DNA of 64,000 nucleotides from Ignavibacteriota bacterium (GTDB lineage Bacteria; Bacteroidota; Ignavibacteria; Ignavibacteriales; Melioribacteraceae): assembly GCA_016716225.1 (NCBI GenBank), contig JADJWT010000001.1:620001-684000 (forward strand), in the 5' to 3' direction. Under the pieces are notes generated by a model. It saw only the letters and a program-made list of their open reading frames with translations, searched no databases and had not been told where the DNA came from. Of the stretch, positions 26,250-36,076 are shown in pieces (positions within the stretch are counted from its first letter, which is position 1; every line of letters starts with the position of its first letter). Position numbers and translations under genes: made by a program.

Positions 26250-28925
26250 TTATGATTTTATTGGATTACTTTTTTGTAAATCGATTTTCAAATCAGAAAC
26301 AGCTTTAATGATTATTTCTTTATTGATTTTTCCATCTTCAAAAAGTGAATATAAAGTTGTATAAACAATATGCTTTGCATCAACTTCAAAGAAATTTCTT
26401 AATGCTTCTCTATTTTCGCTTCTTCCAAATCCAAGTGTTCCTAAAGATGTAAATTTATTTGGAAACCATTTTGAAATTGAATCAGTTAAAATTTGTGAAT
26501 AATCTGAAGCTGAAATAAATATTCCTTCTTCACCTTCCGTAATTTGTTGAATATAATTTTTCTTTTTTGTTTCAAGTGGATTCATGCGATTCCATCTTTC
26601 GATTTCTAAAGCATCATAATGTAAATTTTTAGCGCTTGTAACACTCCAAACATTAGCAGAAACATTGTAATCTTTTTCTAAAATTTCTTGAGCTTTAATT
26701 GCTTCATTTAGAATTGATCCACTTCCCAAAAGATTTACTTTTAATTTTGATTTCTTATCGGAAGTTTTGAATTTATACATTCCATTAATAATTCCTTCTT
26801 CAACACCTTCCGGCATTGTGGGCATTGAATAATTTTCATTCATTACAGTAATATAATAATAGCAATCATCTTGAAGCTCATACATTCTATAAATTCCATC
26901 ACGAATAATAACAGCAAGTTCATAAGCAAAAGTTGGATCATAAGCTTTAACGGTTGGAATTGAATGTGCAAATACATGGCTGTGCCCATCTTGATGCTGC
27001 AAACCTTCACCGGCTAAAGTTGTTCTTCCGGCGGTTCCTCCAATTAAGAATCCTTTACATTGCATATCTGCTGCAGCCCAAGCAAAATCTCCAATTCTCT
27101 GAAATCCAAACATTGAATAGAATGTGAAGAAAGGAATCATATTTATGCCATGAGTTACATAAGCTGTTCCGGCAGCAATGAAAGATGACATTGATCCGGC
27201 TTCGGTAATTCCTTCTTCCAAAATTTGTCCGTTTACTGCTTCTTTATAATAAAGCAAACTATCTTTATCAACCGGTTCATAAAGTTGTCCGCGTGTTGAG
27301 TAAATTCCTACTTGTCTAAATAAGGCTTCCATTCCAAATGTTCTTGCTTCATCCGGAACAATCGGAACAATAAGTTTACCTATTTCTTTATCTTTCAACA
27401 GTTTTGTTAAAATCCTTACATAAACCATAGTTGTGGAAACTTCTCTTCCTTCCGTTCCGAGGTGAAATTCCTTAAACAATTCTTCGGAAGGTGTTTTTAT
27501 TTTTTGGTTTCTTACAATTCTTTTTGGAACATAACCGTTTAATTCTTGTCGACGTTTTTTGAGATAGAGAATTTCTGGACTGTCTTCTTCTGGTCGGTAA
27601 AATGGAGCATTTATTACTTCTTCATCAGACATTGGAATTCCAAATCTGCTTCTAAATTCTTTCAGTTCATCTTCATTTAATTTTTTCTGAGAATGAGTAA
27701 TATTTTTTCCTTCGCCAGCTTCTCCCAAACCATAACCTTTAACGGTCTTTGCTAAAATTACAGTTGGTCTATCTTTGGTATTTACTGCAGATTTAAAAGC
27801 GGCATAGACTTTTTCAGGATCATGACCGCCTCTTTTCATTTTAGCAAGATCTTCATCTGTATAATGTTTTACTAGTTCTAAAAGCTCGGGATATTTCCCA
27901 AAGAAATGTTCCCGAATGTAAGAACCACCTTCAACAATATATTTTTGAGATTCGCCATCAATAATTTCATTCATCCTTTTTGTTAAAAGTCCGGTTTTAT
28001 CAGCTTCCAATAACGGATCCCAATCGCTTCCCCAAATTACTTTTATAACATTCCATCCAGCACCTCTAAATACGGCTTCCAATTCTTGAATAATTTTTGC
28101 ATTCCCCCTAACGGGACCATCTAATCTTTGCAAATTACAATTAATTACAAAAATTAGATTATCAAGTTTTTCTCGTGAAGCTAAAGAAATAGCACCCAAA
28201 GCTTCCGGTTCATCGGTTTCACCATCACCTAAAAATGCCCAAACTTTTGATTCTGATGGAGTTTTTAATCCACGATTTTCTAAATATTTATTAAATCTTG
28301 CTTGATAAATTGCCATAATTGGACCCAAACCCATTGAAACAGTTGGGAATTCCCAAAAATCCGGCATTAATCTTGGGTGAGGATAAGATGAAAGTCCACC
28401 GCCGGGTTTTAATTCATGTCTAAAATTATGTAATTTCTTTGCATCCAATCTTCCTTCCAAATAAGCTCTTGCATAAATTCCAGGAGCTGCATGACCTTGA
28501 AAATAAATTTGATCACCTTGATTATTATTATCTTTTCCCTTAAAAAAATGATTAAACCCAATTTCATAAAGAGTAGCTGCTGAAGCATATGTTGAAATGT
28601 GTCCGCCAATTCCAGGATCAATTTTATTTGCTCTAACCACCATTGCCATTGCATTCCAACGAATTAAACTTTTTATTCGTCTTTCAATTTCACGTCCACC
28701 GGGAAATTTGGGTTCATTTTCTTTAGGTATTGTATTTATATATGGTGTATTTGCCGTGAAAGGAAGCTCAACACCAGCTTGATGTGCATAAGTATCCAAG
28801 TCATGTAGAAGTTGTTTAACTCTTTCAGGTCCACCATTTTGTAAAACAAATTCAAGGGATTCTAACCATTCACGAGTTTCTATCTCATTTAAATCTTCAA
28901 TACTATCTCTTTTTGTGGAATCCAT
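26250..28925 (-). CDS. aceE: Pyruvate dehydrogenase E1, homodimeric type
   Basis: 891 residues, the size of the single-chain (AceE) form rather than the alpha/beta heterotetramer. The thiamine-diphosphate site is seen in GDGETDEPEALG (233-244) with N264 some 30 residues later; GGHISTYASAATLYE matches AceE. It decarboxylates pyruvate and acetylates E2. First gene of the operon; AAGGAAA lies before its ATG. A palindrome in the upstream gap (29091-29104) may be an operator. Confidence 0.95.
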   Translation of the reverse strand: MDSTKRDSIEDLNEIETREWLESLEFVLQNGGPERVKQLLHDLDTYAHQAGVELPFTANTPYINTIPKENEPKFPGGREIERRIKSLIRWNAMAMVVRANKIDPGIGGHISTYASAATLYEIGFNHFFKGKDNNNQGDQIYFQGHAAPGIYARAYLEGRLDAKKLHNFRHELKPGGGLSSYPHPRLMPDFWEFPTVSMGLGPIMAIYQARFNKYLENRGLKTPSESKVWAFLGDGETDEPEALGAISLASREKLDNLIFVINCNLQRLDGPVRGNAKIIQELEAVFRGAGWNVIKVIWGSDWDPLLEADKTGLLTKRMNEIIDGESQKYIVEGGSYIREHFFGKYPELLELVKHYTDEDLAKMKRGGHDPEKVYAAFKSAVNTKDRPTVILAKTVKGYGLGEAGEGKNITHSQKKLNEDELKEFRSRFGIPMSDEEVINAPFYRPEEDSPEILYLKKRRQELNGYVPKRIVRNQKIKTPSEELFKEFHLGTEGREVSTTMVYVRILTKLLKDKEIGKLIVPIVPDEARTFGMEALFRQVGIYSTRGQLYEPVDKDSLLYYKEAVNGQILEEGITEAGSMSSFIAAGTAYVTHGINMIPFFTFYSMFGFQRIGDFAWAAADMQCKGFLIGGTAGRTTLAGEGLQHQDGHSHVFAHSIPTVKAYDPTFAYELAVIIRDGIYRMYELQDDCYYYITVMNENYSMPTMPEGVEEGIINGMYKFKTSDKKSKLKVNLLGSGSILNEAIKAQEILEKDYNVSANVWSVTSAKNLHYDALEIERWNRMNPLETKKKNYIQQITEGEEGIFISASDYSQILTDSISKWFPNKFTSLGTLGFGRSENREALRNFFEVDAKHIVYTTLYSLFEDGKINKEIIIKAVSDLKIDLQKSNPIKS

Positions 28926-29284
28926 TTACAATTTCCTTATTATTTTCTAAACTTGTTAAAAGTTATTTTATCTTATTTTAATTTTCCTTAAAGTACAATC
29001 AAAATTTTATCAAATAAATTATTATTATATAACAATTTACAGAAGTTTTCATGTATTTTCAAGAAAGATGCTTATAAAAATTGAGTTTTGGTTGCATATG
29101 CAACACCAAATTAATCTTGAAACATTATTAAGATATAGATCGTAAAATAATTCGATTTATTTAAAATATATTTTTATCAAAAAATTCTTAAATTCTTTAA
29201 CTTTTATAAAATTGATATGTGAAGTTTCAAATAAATTTATATATTACAACACAATTTTTTTCACACAAAAAAAAGGAATAAAAT
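28926..29284. other. 359-bp divergent promoter region between aceE and the YidB-like gene
   Basis: AT-rich region with no gene. It must contain promoters for both directions. The only distinct element I see is the palindrome at 29091-29104. The YidB-like gene has an AAAAGGAAT ribosome site just before its ATG. Confidence 0.45.
29091..29104. promoter_or_regulatory. Operator-like palindrome GTTGCATATGCAAC
   Basis: A perfect 14-bp palindrome flanked by TTG on the left and ACCAA on the right, so the extended site reads TTGGT...ACCAA apart from a one-base asymmetry. GntR-family PdhR sites have TTGGT/ACCAA half sites, but the spacing here is different. It lies ~165 bp before aceE and ~180 bp before the YidB-like gene. 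Confidence 0.4.
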
Positions 29285-29671
29285 ATGGATATGCTAAAAT
29301 CAGTTCTCGGCGGTGGAGATAAAAATGATCTCATGTCGATTGTCATGAATTTAATTGGCGGACAGAAAGGCGGTTTAAGTGGATTGGTAAGCCAATTTGC
29401 TTCAAAAGGATTGGGTGATATTATTGGTTCTTGGGTAAGCACTGGCGAAAACAAAGCTATTTCTGCAGATCAATTGCAAAACGCTCTTGGCTCTGATCAA
29501 GTAAAAGATATTGCATCAAAATTAGGAATTGATCAAAGTTCAGTACTTTCTCAATTAACTAATTTATTACCGCAAGCTGTTGATAAATTAACTCCAGATG
29601 GAAAAGTTCCAGAAGGCGATATATTAAGTAAAGGTATGGATTTATTAGGCGGGCTTTTTGGTAAAAAATAA
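29285..29671 (+). CDS. YidB/DUF937-like small protein
   Basis: 128 residues, glycine-rich start (SVLGGGDKNDLMSIVMNLIGGQKGG), then the typical GLGDIIGSWVSTGENKAIS and LGSDQVKDIASKLGIDQSSV, ending in LLGGLFGKK. This matches the YidB (DUF937) family, whose function is not established. A terminator follows at 29705. Confidence 0.8.
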   Translation: MDMLKSVLGGGDKNDLMSIVMNLIGGQKGGLSGLVSQFASKGLGDIIGSWVSTGENKAISADQLQNALGSDQVKDIASKLGIDQSSVLSQLTNLLPQAVDKLTPDGKVPEGDILSKGMDLLGGLFGKK

Positions 29672-29704
29672 TTTTAATTAAATTCCCCCAATTTCTAAAA
29701 ATTG

Positions 29705-29730
29705 AGCCGTGATAATTTCACGGCTTTTTT
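29705..29730. terminator. Intrinsic terminator between convergent genes
   Basis: AGCCGTGA (29705-29712) pairs with TCACGGCT (29718-29725), followed by a T-run (29725-29730, and again after one A). It ends the YidB-like gene; the opposite strand is less well supplied with T. Confidence 0.8.
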
Positions 29731-29746
29731 ATTTTTTTAATAGAAT

Positions 29747-30529
29747 TTATTTTTTTGTATAACTCAAATCTGGTCTTAAACTTCCGTATTTATTTTCTAT
29801 ATTAAGAATTAACGGAGCAAATTTTGCCCAAAGTTTTTCTTCATCTGCTTTTATTTTACTGCTTATTTCTTTCATACTATTGTAATAATCTGCACCATCT
29901 TTATAAAGTTCATTTATTACAATCATATTTGCATTTTCTCCCATATCTATTGTCCAAACATCATATGCAAAAGAAAGATTATTTTTTTCGTAAAGCTGTT
30001 TCCATTCTTTTAAAATTGATTTTACTTCCTTTTGTTTCCCAAGTCTATAATTAAAAAACATCCAATGCATAAATTTCCCCTCGTCTTGTTTAACGTGTGG
30101 AGTTTTGGGAATATACGAAAGATCAGCCGACCAATTTGCAACAAACTGTTTATACGTCTCAATACTTTCAGAATTTTTTGTTTCAAAATCAGAGGCTTTT
30201 TGCTTATCTATTTTTTCATAAGCTGACATAAATTTATCATGAATTTTATCAATTTCAGCGTAATTAGCAATTGGAATTAAATAATAATAATGAAAATCAT
30301 CTCTTTGAGAAACGTGAATTTGAGGAATATCAAGTCCAACTTCCGTCATAAATTTTAACCATTCTTTTGATGATTCCTCATATTGATCAAACTTTTCAAC
30401 TTTGGCTATTTCTTCATGAATTAAGAAAAGTTGATCTTTGACCATTTCTTGTGCATTTATTGAAATTGATATAAATGTAATAAACCCATAAAACAAAAAC
30501 TTCTTTAGTTTTTGAATTTTCATAAACAC
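29747..30529 (-). CDS. Exported protein of unknown function
   Basis: 260 residues with a signal peptide (KKFLFYGFITFISISINAQ). The mature part seems to contain two similar alpha/beta halves (~30-130 and ~140-245; for example DDFHYYYLIPIANYAEIDKIHDKF and VWTIDMGENANMIVINELYKDG), a pattern seen in duplicated dimeric ferredoxin-like (ABM-type) folds. No catalytic motif recognised. The start could also be the ATG two codons downstream. Confidence 0.6.
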   Translation of the reverse strand: MFMKIQKLKKFLFYGFITFISISINAQEMVKDQLFLIHEEIAKVEKFDQYEESSKEWLKFMTEVGLDIPQIHVSQRDDFHYYYLIPIANYAEIDKIHDKFMSAYEKIDKQKASDFETKNSESIETYKQFVANWSADLSYIPKTPHVKQDEGKFMHWMFFNYRLGKQKEVKSILKEWKQLYEKNNLSFAYDVWTIDMGENANMIVINELYKDGADYYNSMKEISSKIKADEEKLWAKFAPLILNIENKYGSLRPDLSYTKK

Positions 30530-30667
30530 CTCTTTCTTTTAGTTTAATAAATTTTTAAGCGGTGATTTTTGTGGAGTGCTTAATTTAACCTAACAAAATA
30601 TTTCGATTAAAACAAGATTTGTTGTCCAATTAAAGCTGAAGATATCTCAATTTATTTTAAAAAATAT

Positions 30668-32680
30668 TTACTTGGCATCAAGAATTTTAATTTCTACCCC
30701 AGAAGAATTTACCAACAATTTATTCCCATTTTGATAAAATAAAATATTGTAAATTGGATTTGAAAAATCAGACAAAATTAAAATTGATTCACCGGTTTCA
30801 ATATCCCATATTCTTGCGGTTAAATCTGCGGAACCAGTTGCCAGTCTTTTTTCATCCGGAGTAATATCTAAACTAAAAACTCTTTGCTGATGTCCTTCAA
30901 ATTCTTTTAATAGTTTACCGGATTTTACTGCCCACATTTTTACAATTCCATCTTCACCAGCGCTGAAAATAATTTCATCATTTTTTGAAAATATTAAATC
31001 ATTCGGTTGACCTTTATGCGCTTGGATTTCCATAATCTTTTCTAATTTTTCGGAATTCCATAAAGTAATTTTTCCATTTGATTCACCTGCAGAAATTATT
31101 TTCCCATCACTACTAAATTTTAATGAGAATGGTCGAGATTCCAATAAAAGTTTTTTTACCAAATTTCCGGTTTCAACATCCCACAAAACAATTGCTTTTT
31201 CTGTTGAAATAATTGCAACAATTTTCCCATTCGGAGAAAATTCTATTTTTGCACTTCCACCATTTGATCCTTGAAAATTTTTGAATAATTCACCTGTATC
31301 GGTTTTATAAATTTTAACGGAATTATTCCAATTGCACACAGCTGCTAAAGTACCGTCGTTATTGAGTGAAACATCATTCAATAAATCAGAATTTATTCCA
31401 TTTATGTTTTTTAGAAATTCGCCGCTTTCAATATTCCAAATACTTAATAATGAATCTGGTCCGTTCATTGCTAATAATTTTTCATTTTTGGAAATATCAA
31501 CGGCGTATGTTGCAGAATTATTTCTTCCTTCTGGGTTAGTAAATTCCAACCCAGTATTAGTTTTCCATTTTCTAATTGTATTATCCTTTGATGCAGTAAA
31601 AATTTCATTCCCATTTTCTGAAATATTTAGCGAATGTATTTTTCCTTCGTGACCAAACATTGTATTTAAATGATTTCCGGAATTTAGATCCCAAAACATA
31701 ATAACACCTTCATCACCAGCTGTGTAAATTTTATCTCCATTGTTATTAAATGAAATTGTATAAACCGGTTTTAAATGTCCGCGCAATTCTTGTATTAATT
31801 TTCCACTTTCAATTTCCCAAACTCTTGGTGAAGTGTTTTTTGTTGCTGCTGCAATTAATTTACTATCGGGACTGAACGCAATATCATCAATAGCGGAATA
31901 AGTTTTCACATCATTGAAATCAAATATTTTATTTATGGATAGATCATTCAAATCCCAAACACCAACTTGCCATTCCCAACTTCCGACTGCAAACTTTTTT
32001 CCATCCGGCGAGAATTTTATTGAAACAAGCGGATGTGTATTAAATTCTTTATGCCATATTCTTTCTTTCTTTTCCAAATCATATATTTGAATAAATCCCC
32101 TTACTCCTTTTTGATTAAAATACCAAGAGCAATACGCAATAGTTTTTCCATCCGGTGAAACATCAACATCAGCAAGCCCCAAACCGCCGGTTTTCGTTTT
32201 CCATAATTCTTTGCCGGAATTAAAATCCCATATTCTTATTGTTGTATCTCGTGAGCATGAAATTATTTTTTCATCATTATCAAAAAATTTTGCGGAGTAT
32301 ATTGTGTTTAAATGTCCTTCAATAATTTTTTCTTGCTCAAAATTTTCAGAATTGCGGATATGAATTTTTCCTTCGAGATCACCAAATATTATTAACTTTC
32401 CATTTTTATTTAATGATATTTTTGTCGGCGTAATTTCTTTCAAATCCAAAATTGCTGTGCTTTGTTCTAATTTATTTTTAAGATAATTCCATTCCCAACC
32501 ACGAAATTCTCTTGGTGAATTTTCAATCCATTTTTTAGCTTCGGATTTTTCATTCAACCTAAGCGAAGAATTTGCCGCTGAAATATGTGCAAGATACGAT
32601 TGGTATTGAGGATTATGTGATGTTTGAGAAAATAAAATATTGGTTAAAAATAATACAATTGATAAAATTATATTTTTCAT
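30668..32680 (-). CDS. Exported WD40-repeat protein
   Basis: 670 residues with a signal peptide (MKNIILSIVLFLTNILFSQ) and about 13 WD40 repeats ending in WD or close variants (TIRIWDFNSG, VGVWDLND, RVWEIESG, MFWDLNSG, TARIWDIETG). The pre-propeller piece LEWNYLKNKL-like RGWEWNYLKN is often seen in WD40 kinase-associated proteins. Probably two beta-propellers acting as a binding scaffold in the periplasm. No catalytic domain. Confidence 0.8.
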   Translation of the reverse strand: MKNIILSIVLFLTNILFSQTSHNPQYQSYLAHISAANSSLRLNEKSEAKKWIENSPREFRGWEWNYLKNKLEQSTAILDLKEITPTKISLNKNGKLIIFGDLEGKIHIRNSENFEQEKIIEGHLNTIYSAKFFDNDEKIISCSRDTTIRIWDFNSGKELWKTKTGGLGLADVDVSPDGKTIAYCSWYFNQKGVRGFIQIYDLEKKERIWHKEFNTHPLVSIKFSPDGKKFAVGSWEWQVGVWDLNDLSINKIFDFNDVKTYSAIDDIAFSPDSKLIAAATKNTSPRVWEIESGKLIQELRGHLKPVYTISFNNNGDKIYTAGDEGVIMFWDLNSGNHLNTMFGHEGKIHSLNISENGNEIFTASKDNTIRKWKTNTGLEFTNPEGRNNSATYAVDISKNEKLLAMNGPDSLLSIWNIESGEFLKNINGINSDLLNDVSLNNDGTLAAVCNWNNSVKIYKTDTGELFKNFQGSNGGSAKIEFSPNGKIVAIISTEKAIVLWDVETGNLVKKLLLESRPFSLKFSSDGKIISAGESNGKITLWNSEKLEKIMEIQAHKGQPNDLIFSKNDEIIFSAGEDGIVKMWAVKSGKLLKEFEGHQQRVFSLDITPDEKRLATGSADLTARIWDIETGESILILSDFSNPIYNILFYQNGNKLLVNSSGVEIKILDAK

Positions 32681-32877
32681 TTTTCACCTAATTGAATTAG
32701 ATGAAATTATACAAATTATCTTATTTTATCAAATTTTTATAAAGTCTTATTTGAATAGAATTTAAACGAAATATTTTTTCTTTTGTACTAAGTAAAATAT
32801 TTTTTAAAGAAGTTAAAATTTTACTATAATTTTTGATTTATATGTTTTCAAATTTTACGTTTTACTAGAAAAATTTT

Positions 32878-32909
32878 TTAATCCTTCTTCAAAATTACAA
32901 TAGAAAGAT
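32878..32909 (-). pseudogene. Displaced original 3' end of the SpoIIE-type phosphatase gene
   Basis: Read on the minus strand this piece gives LSIVILKKD and a stop (32880-32878), preceded across the att core by D-Y. The intact gene at 39273-40382 ends DDLSIVILKRSE. The host gene therefore appears to have ended in LKKD before the element entered and supplied a replacement LKRSE tail. The piece lacks any upstream coding region. Confidence 0.8.
32894..32909. other. Attachment-site core, distal end of the element
   Basis: ATTACAATAGAAAGAT, identical to 39292-39307. The similarity extends imperfectly on both sides (CTTCTT before, ATC after). It lies within the displaced 3' end of the phosphatase gene and coincides with the change in CpG frequency. 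Confidence 0.8.
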
Positions 32910-33232
32910 AATCGTATTTATAATTTATAACTTGTTTTATAATAATTAGTTAAAATGGATCTGTTTGGTTTTAGTTACTAAATAGTTACTATTTATATAT
33001 TTTATTTTGAGAATTCTTAAAATATAAGATATGATAATTGTTAATTAATAGTGTTTCTTTTAAAAATCTTAAAATTAAAATTTTATATTAACCCTTTCTA
33101 TTTCCTTATGATTAAATTTATTGGGTTAATATTCCAAGTTATTTTCACTTATTATCAAAACAATCTATTTGAGTTGGAAATATCAATTGAATATAGACTT
33201 TACAATACATTATTTCATCTATTACAAATAAT

Positions 33233-34150
33233 TTATTTAAATACTAAATTTTCTTGATTTTTGTTCTCAAAAATATTTTTTATATTCTTCAAAGAAAGAT
33301 CAACATACTCTTGTTTTATATCATAACCAATGAAGTTCCTATTTTCCTTTAATGCTGAAATACAAGTTGTACCACTTCCACAAAATGGATCCAAAACAAT
33401 ATCTTCTTGAAAAGTAAAAAGTTGAATTAATCTTTTAGGTAATTCAATAGGGAATGGAGCTGGATGACCAACTTTTTTTGCTGAAACTGTTGGAAATGTC
33501 CATATACTTAATGTATTTTCTAAAAAACTTTTTTTATCAATTGTACTCTTTTTTTTATTTGATTTAAGTGAAAATGTATCTTTTGAAAAAATTAAAATAT
33601 ATTCATGCTTATCTCTTAGAACAGGATTAGAGGCTGATAACCAACTTCCCCATGCTGTTGAAACACCACCACTTGCCCCCTTGTCCCATATAATTTCTCC
33701 CCTCATCAAATAGCCAATCTCAATCATATCTTTTATGAGATAACTATGTAATGGTATATAAGGTTTTCTACCAACATTTGCTATATTTATACATGCCCTA
33801 CCACCTGGAACCAGGACTCTATAAACTTCAGTCATTACACTTTTTACCAAATGGAAATATTCTTCAAGTGATAAATCACTTTCATATTCTTTTTGAACAT
33901 TATAGGGTGGTGAAGTAACCATTAGATGAACACTATTATCTGGTAACTCATTCATTTTCACACTTGAATTGCAAAAAATATTATTTAAAAACTTTGGATC
34001 AATCTTGTTTTCAACATATTGAATTTTATCATTCATCACATTTTCAAATATTTTACTACTATAAAATGAGCTAGAATCATGATTAATTCTTCCAGATGAT
34101 CCAAATGAACTAGTCTTGGTTCCTTTTCTATTATATTTTTTGCTATTCAT
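33233..34150 (-). CDS. Type II DNA methyltransferase, beta class (N4-cytosine or N6-adenine)
   Basis: 305 residues. Motif IV TSPPYN (79-84) precedes motif I DPFCGSGTT (254-262), the order of beta-class amino-methyltransferases. Between them, VYRVLVPGGRACINIAN and the target-recognition segment are conserved; RNFIGYDIKQEYVDL closes the SAM fold. TSPPY is commoner in N4-cytosine enzymes but does not decide the modified base. It is divergent from the putative endonuclease with 136 bp between, as expected of a restriction-modification pair that must balance expression. There is no CpG in the gene. Confidence 0.85.
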   Translation of the reverse strand: MNSKKYNRKGTKTSSFGSSGRINHDSSSFYSSKIFENVMNDKIQYVENKIDPKFLNNIFCNSSVKMNELPDNSVHLMVTSPPYNVQKEYESDLSLEEYFHLVKSVMTEVYRVLVPGGRACINIANVGRKPYIPLHSYLIKDMIEIGYLMRGEIIWDKGASGGVSTAWGSWLSASNPVLRDKHEYILIFSKDTFSLKSNKKKSTIDKKSFLENTLSIWTFPTVSAKKVGHPAPFPIELPKRLIQLFTFQEDIVLDPFCGSGTTCISALKENRNFIGYDIKQEYVDLSLKNIKNIFENKNQENLVFK

Positions 34151-34286
34151 TAAAGCCTTAGAAATTCATTTTAGAAATATAGTAAATTCATTTCTCCTAT
34201 TCTTTATCTTAATAGAATTTAATCCATGTGGATATTATTAAATTTTTAATTAAATTGTTAATTATTAAAAAATATAATGGTGTTAA

Positions 34287-35414
34287 ATGGGTGATGTTCT
34301 TACTAACTTAAGAGAACTTAGTGTAGGCTTTTCTTTCTATAATAACAAACCAATTGATACTATTAAACCCAATTATTTTTTTGAATCTATTAAAAATATT
34401 TCTAATACTAACCATCTTACTATTTCTAACATTGCTAAAAATGATATTTCATTCAATCCACAGGAATTGGATACTATTCTGAATGGATTAAAATTGGGTG
34501 AAAAAATAAAAGAAATTTTTAGTATAAAAGCTAATCCTAAAATTTGTTGGACAGGCACAGAAACACAAAGTGATTCTGTAGTTGATATCATAATTGATGA
34601 TAATAGATTTTCACTAAAAGAACATAGCTTTATAATTGAGAATATGGGATTATATAAGTTAATCAACTTACTTATTGGAGAAGAAAAATATTGTAGAGGT
34701 CAGTTACATGCATTTGAAGATTTTGCTTCTACTGAATTAGATAATTGGTTTAATACTACTAGAGATTTAATTAAAGATCATCTTATAAAAACAAATTTTA
34801 ATTATAAATGTCCTAGATATAGTTCAGAGCTTAGTCTTAATAAAAATGATGAATTGAAATATAAATTTGAATATGTTGGAGGAAGCCCATATGAAAAAAC
34901 TATTCCTAATTTTTCCAGTTTAACATATAAATCATTCCATAATCAAACAGATGGAAACATAAGAGAACATGTGTTCTCAAAATTCATTAATAAAAATATT
35001 AGTAAAAATGAAAAATACATAGATGCTAAATCTAAATGTTCAAAAGCAGCTGGTGAAAATATTATTAAGTTGATTCTAAAAAAAAAATATTATGACTCTA
35101 AACTTCTAAAAAGATTTTTTAGAATTGAGGAGCATGGTTATTATTATGCAAAAACAACAAATTCTAATTTGGAAATTTACAAGGTACCTTCTAATAGTGA
35201 ATTCAATGTTATATTAGAATTAAATGAAGTGAATTATAGTGTTAATAAATCTCAATTAAATATATTTACAAAACTTATCAATAAACAAACAAAGATGGAA
35301 ATAATATTTAGAAGTGAAGTTAGATATACACATGGCCAATTAAACAATGTTCCTGAAGCAAAATCATATATAGAAAGAGGTGATCTATCATTAGCCTATT
35401 CAAAAATTCTTTAA
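34287..35414 (+). CDS. Putative type II restriction endonuclease, family not recognised
   Basis: 375 residues without signal or membrane segments. D96-S-V-V-D100-III-DDNRF-S109-L-K111-E fits a PD-(D/E)xK-type nuclease core in which the last motif is SxK: an acidic residue at a strand end, then a strand ending S-L-K. The following segment (RGQLHAFEDFASTELDNWF) is helical. The position divergent from the methyltransferase inside the same element is the main support for the function. I cannot place it in a named endonuclease family. It has no CpG in 1128 bp. Confidence 0.6.
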   Translation: MGDVLTNLRELSVGFSFYNNKPIDTIKPNYFFESIKNISNTNHLTISNIAKNDISFNPQELDTILNGLKLGEKIKEIFSIKANPKICWTGTETQSDSVVDIIIDDNRFSLKEHSFIIENMGLYKLINLLIGEEKYCRGQLHAFEDFASTELDNWFNTTRDLIKDHLIKTNFNYKCPRYSSELSLNKNDELKYKFEYVGGSPYEKTIPNFSSLTYKSFHNQTDGNIREHVFSKFINKNISKNEKYIDAKSKCSKAAGENIIKLILKKKYYDSKLLKRFFRIEEHGYYYAKTTNSNLEIYKVPSNSEFNVILELNEVNYSVNKSQLNIFTKLINKQTKMEIIFRSEVRYTHGQLNNVPEAKSYIERGDLSLAYSKIL

Positions 35415-36076
35415 ATTGCAACTGTTTTTTTTATATTTTTTTTGTGTGTGCTGAAATTTGAAAAAAACTATCAAAAAAAATATTTTATATTTTTTAATAA
35501 TCCCCCCACACACACACTTATTGAAAACTATAGATTAATATTTACTTAAAATACAATTTGCCTATCAGTCTGGATTAAAAACAATTTTATTCAATTTTTT
35601 TTCTATTATTTTAAATAAAAATTTGAAACAAAAATCCCCAATAAATTTCATTTTAGACAAGGAATTATAACTGCCATCTTTTATCTATGTTTTTATAAAA
35701 AAAGTCTATTTGAGCACACTTAAAAACAAAAATTGATTATGAATTGATAGAAGTAGAGTTACATTAAACAAAAGAATTCATAAATTAATGAATTTTTAAA
35801 TACTAGCATTAAATAGAAACAATTGTGTGTATTGTTGATTTGCTGTAGCAATTTAATACTAATACAATAATTACCAATTGATTTACCAACTATTTCCATT
35901 ATTTAATAAAGAATAAAAAATAATTTTAATCCATATATAGAGTTATTTAAATAAATAATTTTATACAATATTTAGATAATGATTTAACAGATGTATCATC
36001 TGAATACTTCACCACATCTGAATTACACACAACCCATAGCTTAATATATAATACAATTTAAATGACTATTAGTATA
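35415..36076. other. 662-bp non-coding region of the element, possible replication origin
   Basis: Very AT-rich, no CpG, no convincing gene. TTTGTGTGTG (35441-35450) and CCACACACACAC (35505-35516) are inverted repeats around ~55 bases of A/T-rich DNA, directly after the endonuclease gene. The region separates the endonuclease from the convergent replication-protein gene; origins of rolling-circle elements often lie beside the rep gene, but no nick site was identified. Confidence 0.35.

Larger units (their letters stand above)
32681..33232. other. 552-bp non-coding stretch containing the left element boundary
   Basis: The first ~200 bp are host DNA upstream of the WD40 gene. The displaced phosphatase 3' end and att core lie at 32878-32909. 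The remainder is element DNA, AT-rich without a convincing gene. A 68-codon GTG-started frame (33051-33257) overlaps the methyltransferase end and is not supported. Confidence 0.5.

Noticed and set aside
33051..33257. 68-codon GTG-started frame inside the element
   Set aside because: It overlaps the end of the methyltransferase gene, has no ribosome site and is composed of residues expected from random AT-rich DNA.
34287..35414. Assigning a recognition site to the restriction-modification pair from site avoidance
   Set aside because: CCGG looks absent from the element, but so is nearly every CpG, so avoidance of a specific site cannot be separated from the general CpG loss; CTAG, another candidate, is present several times.
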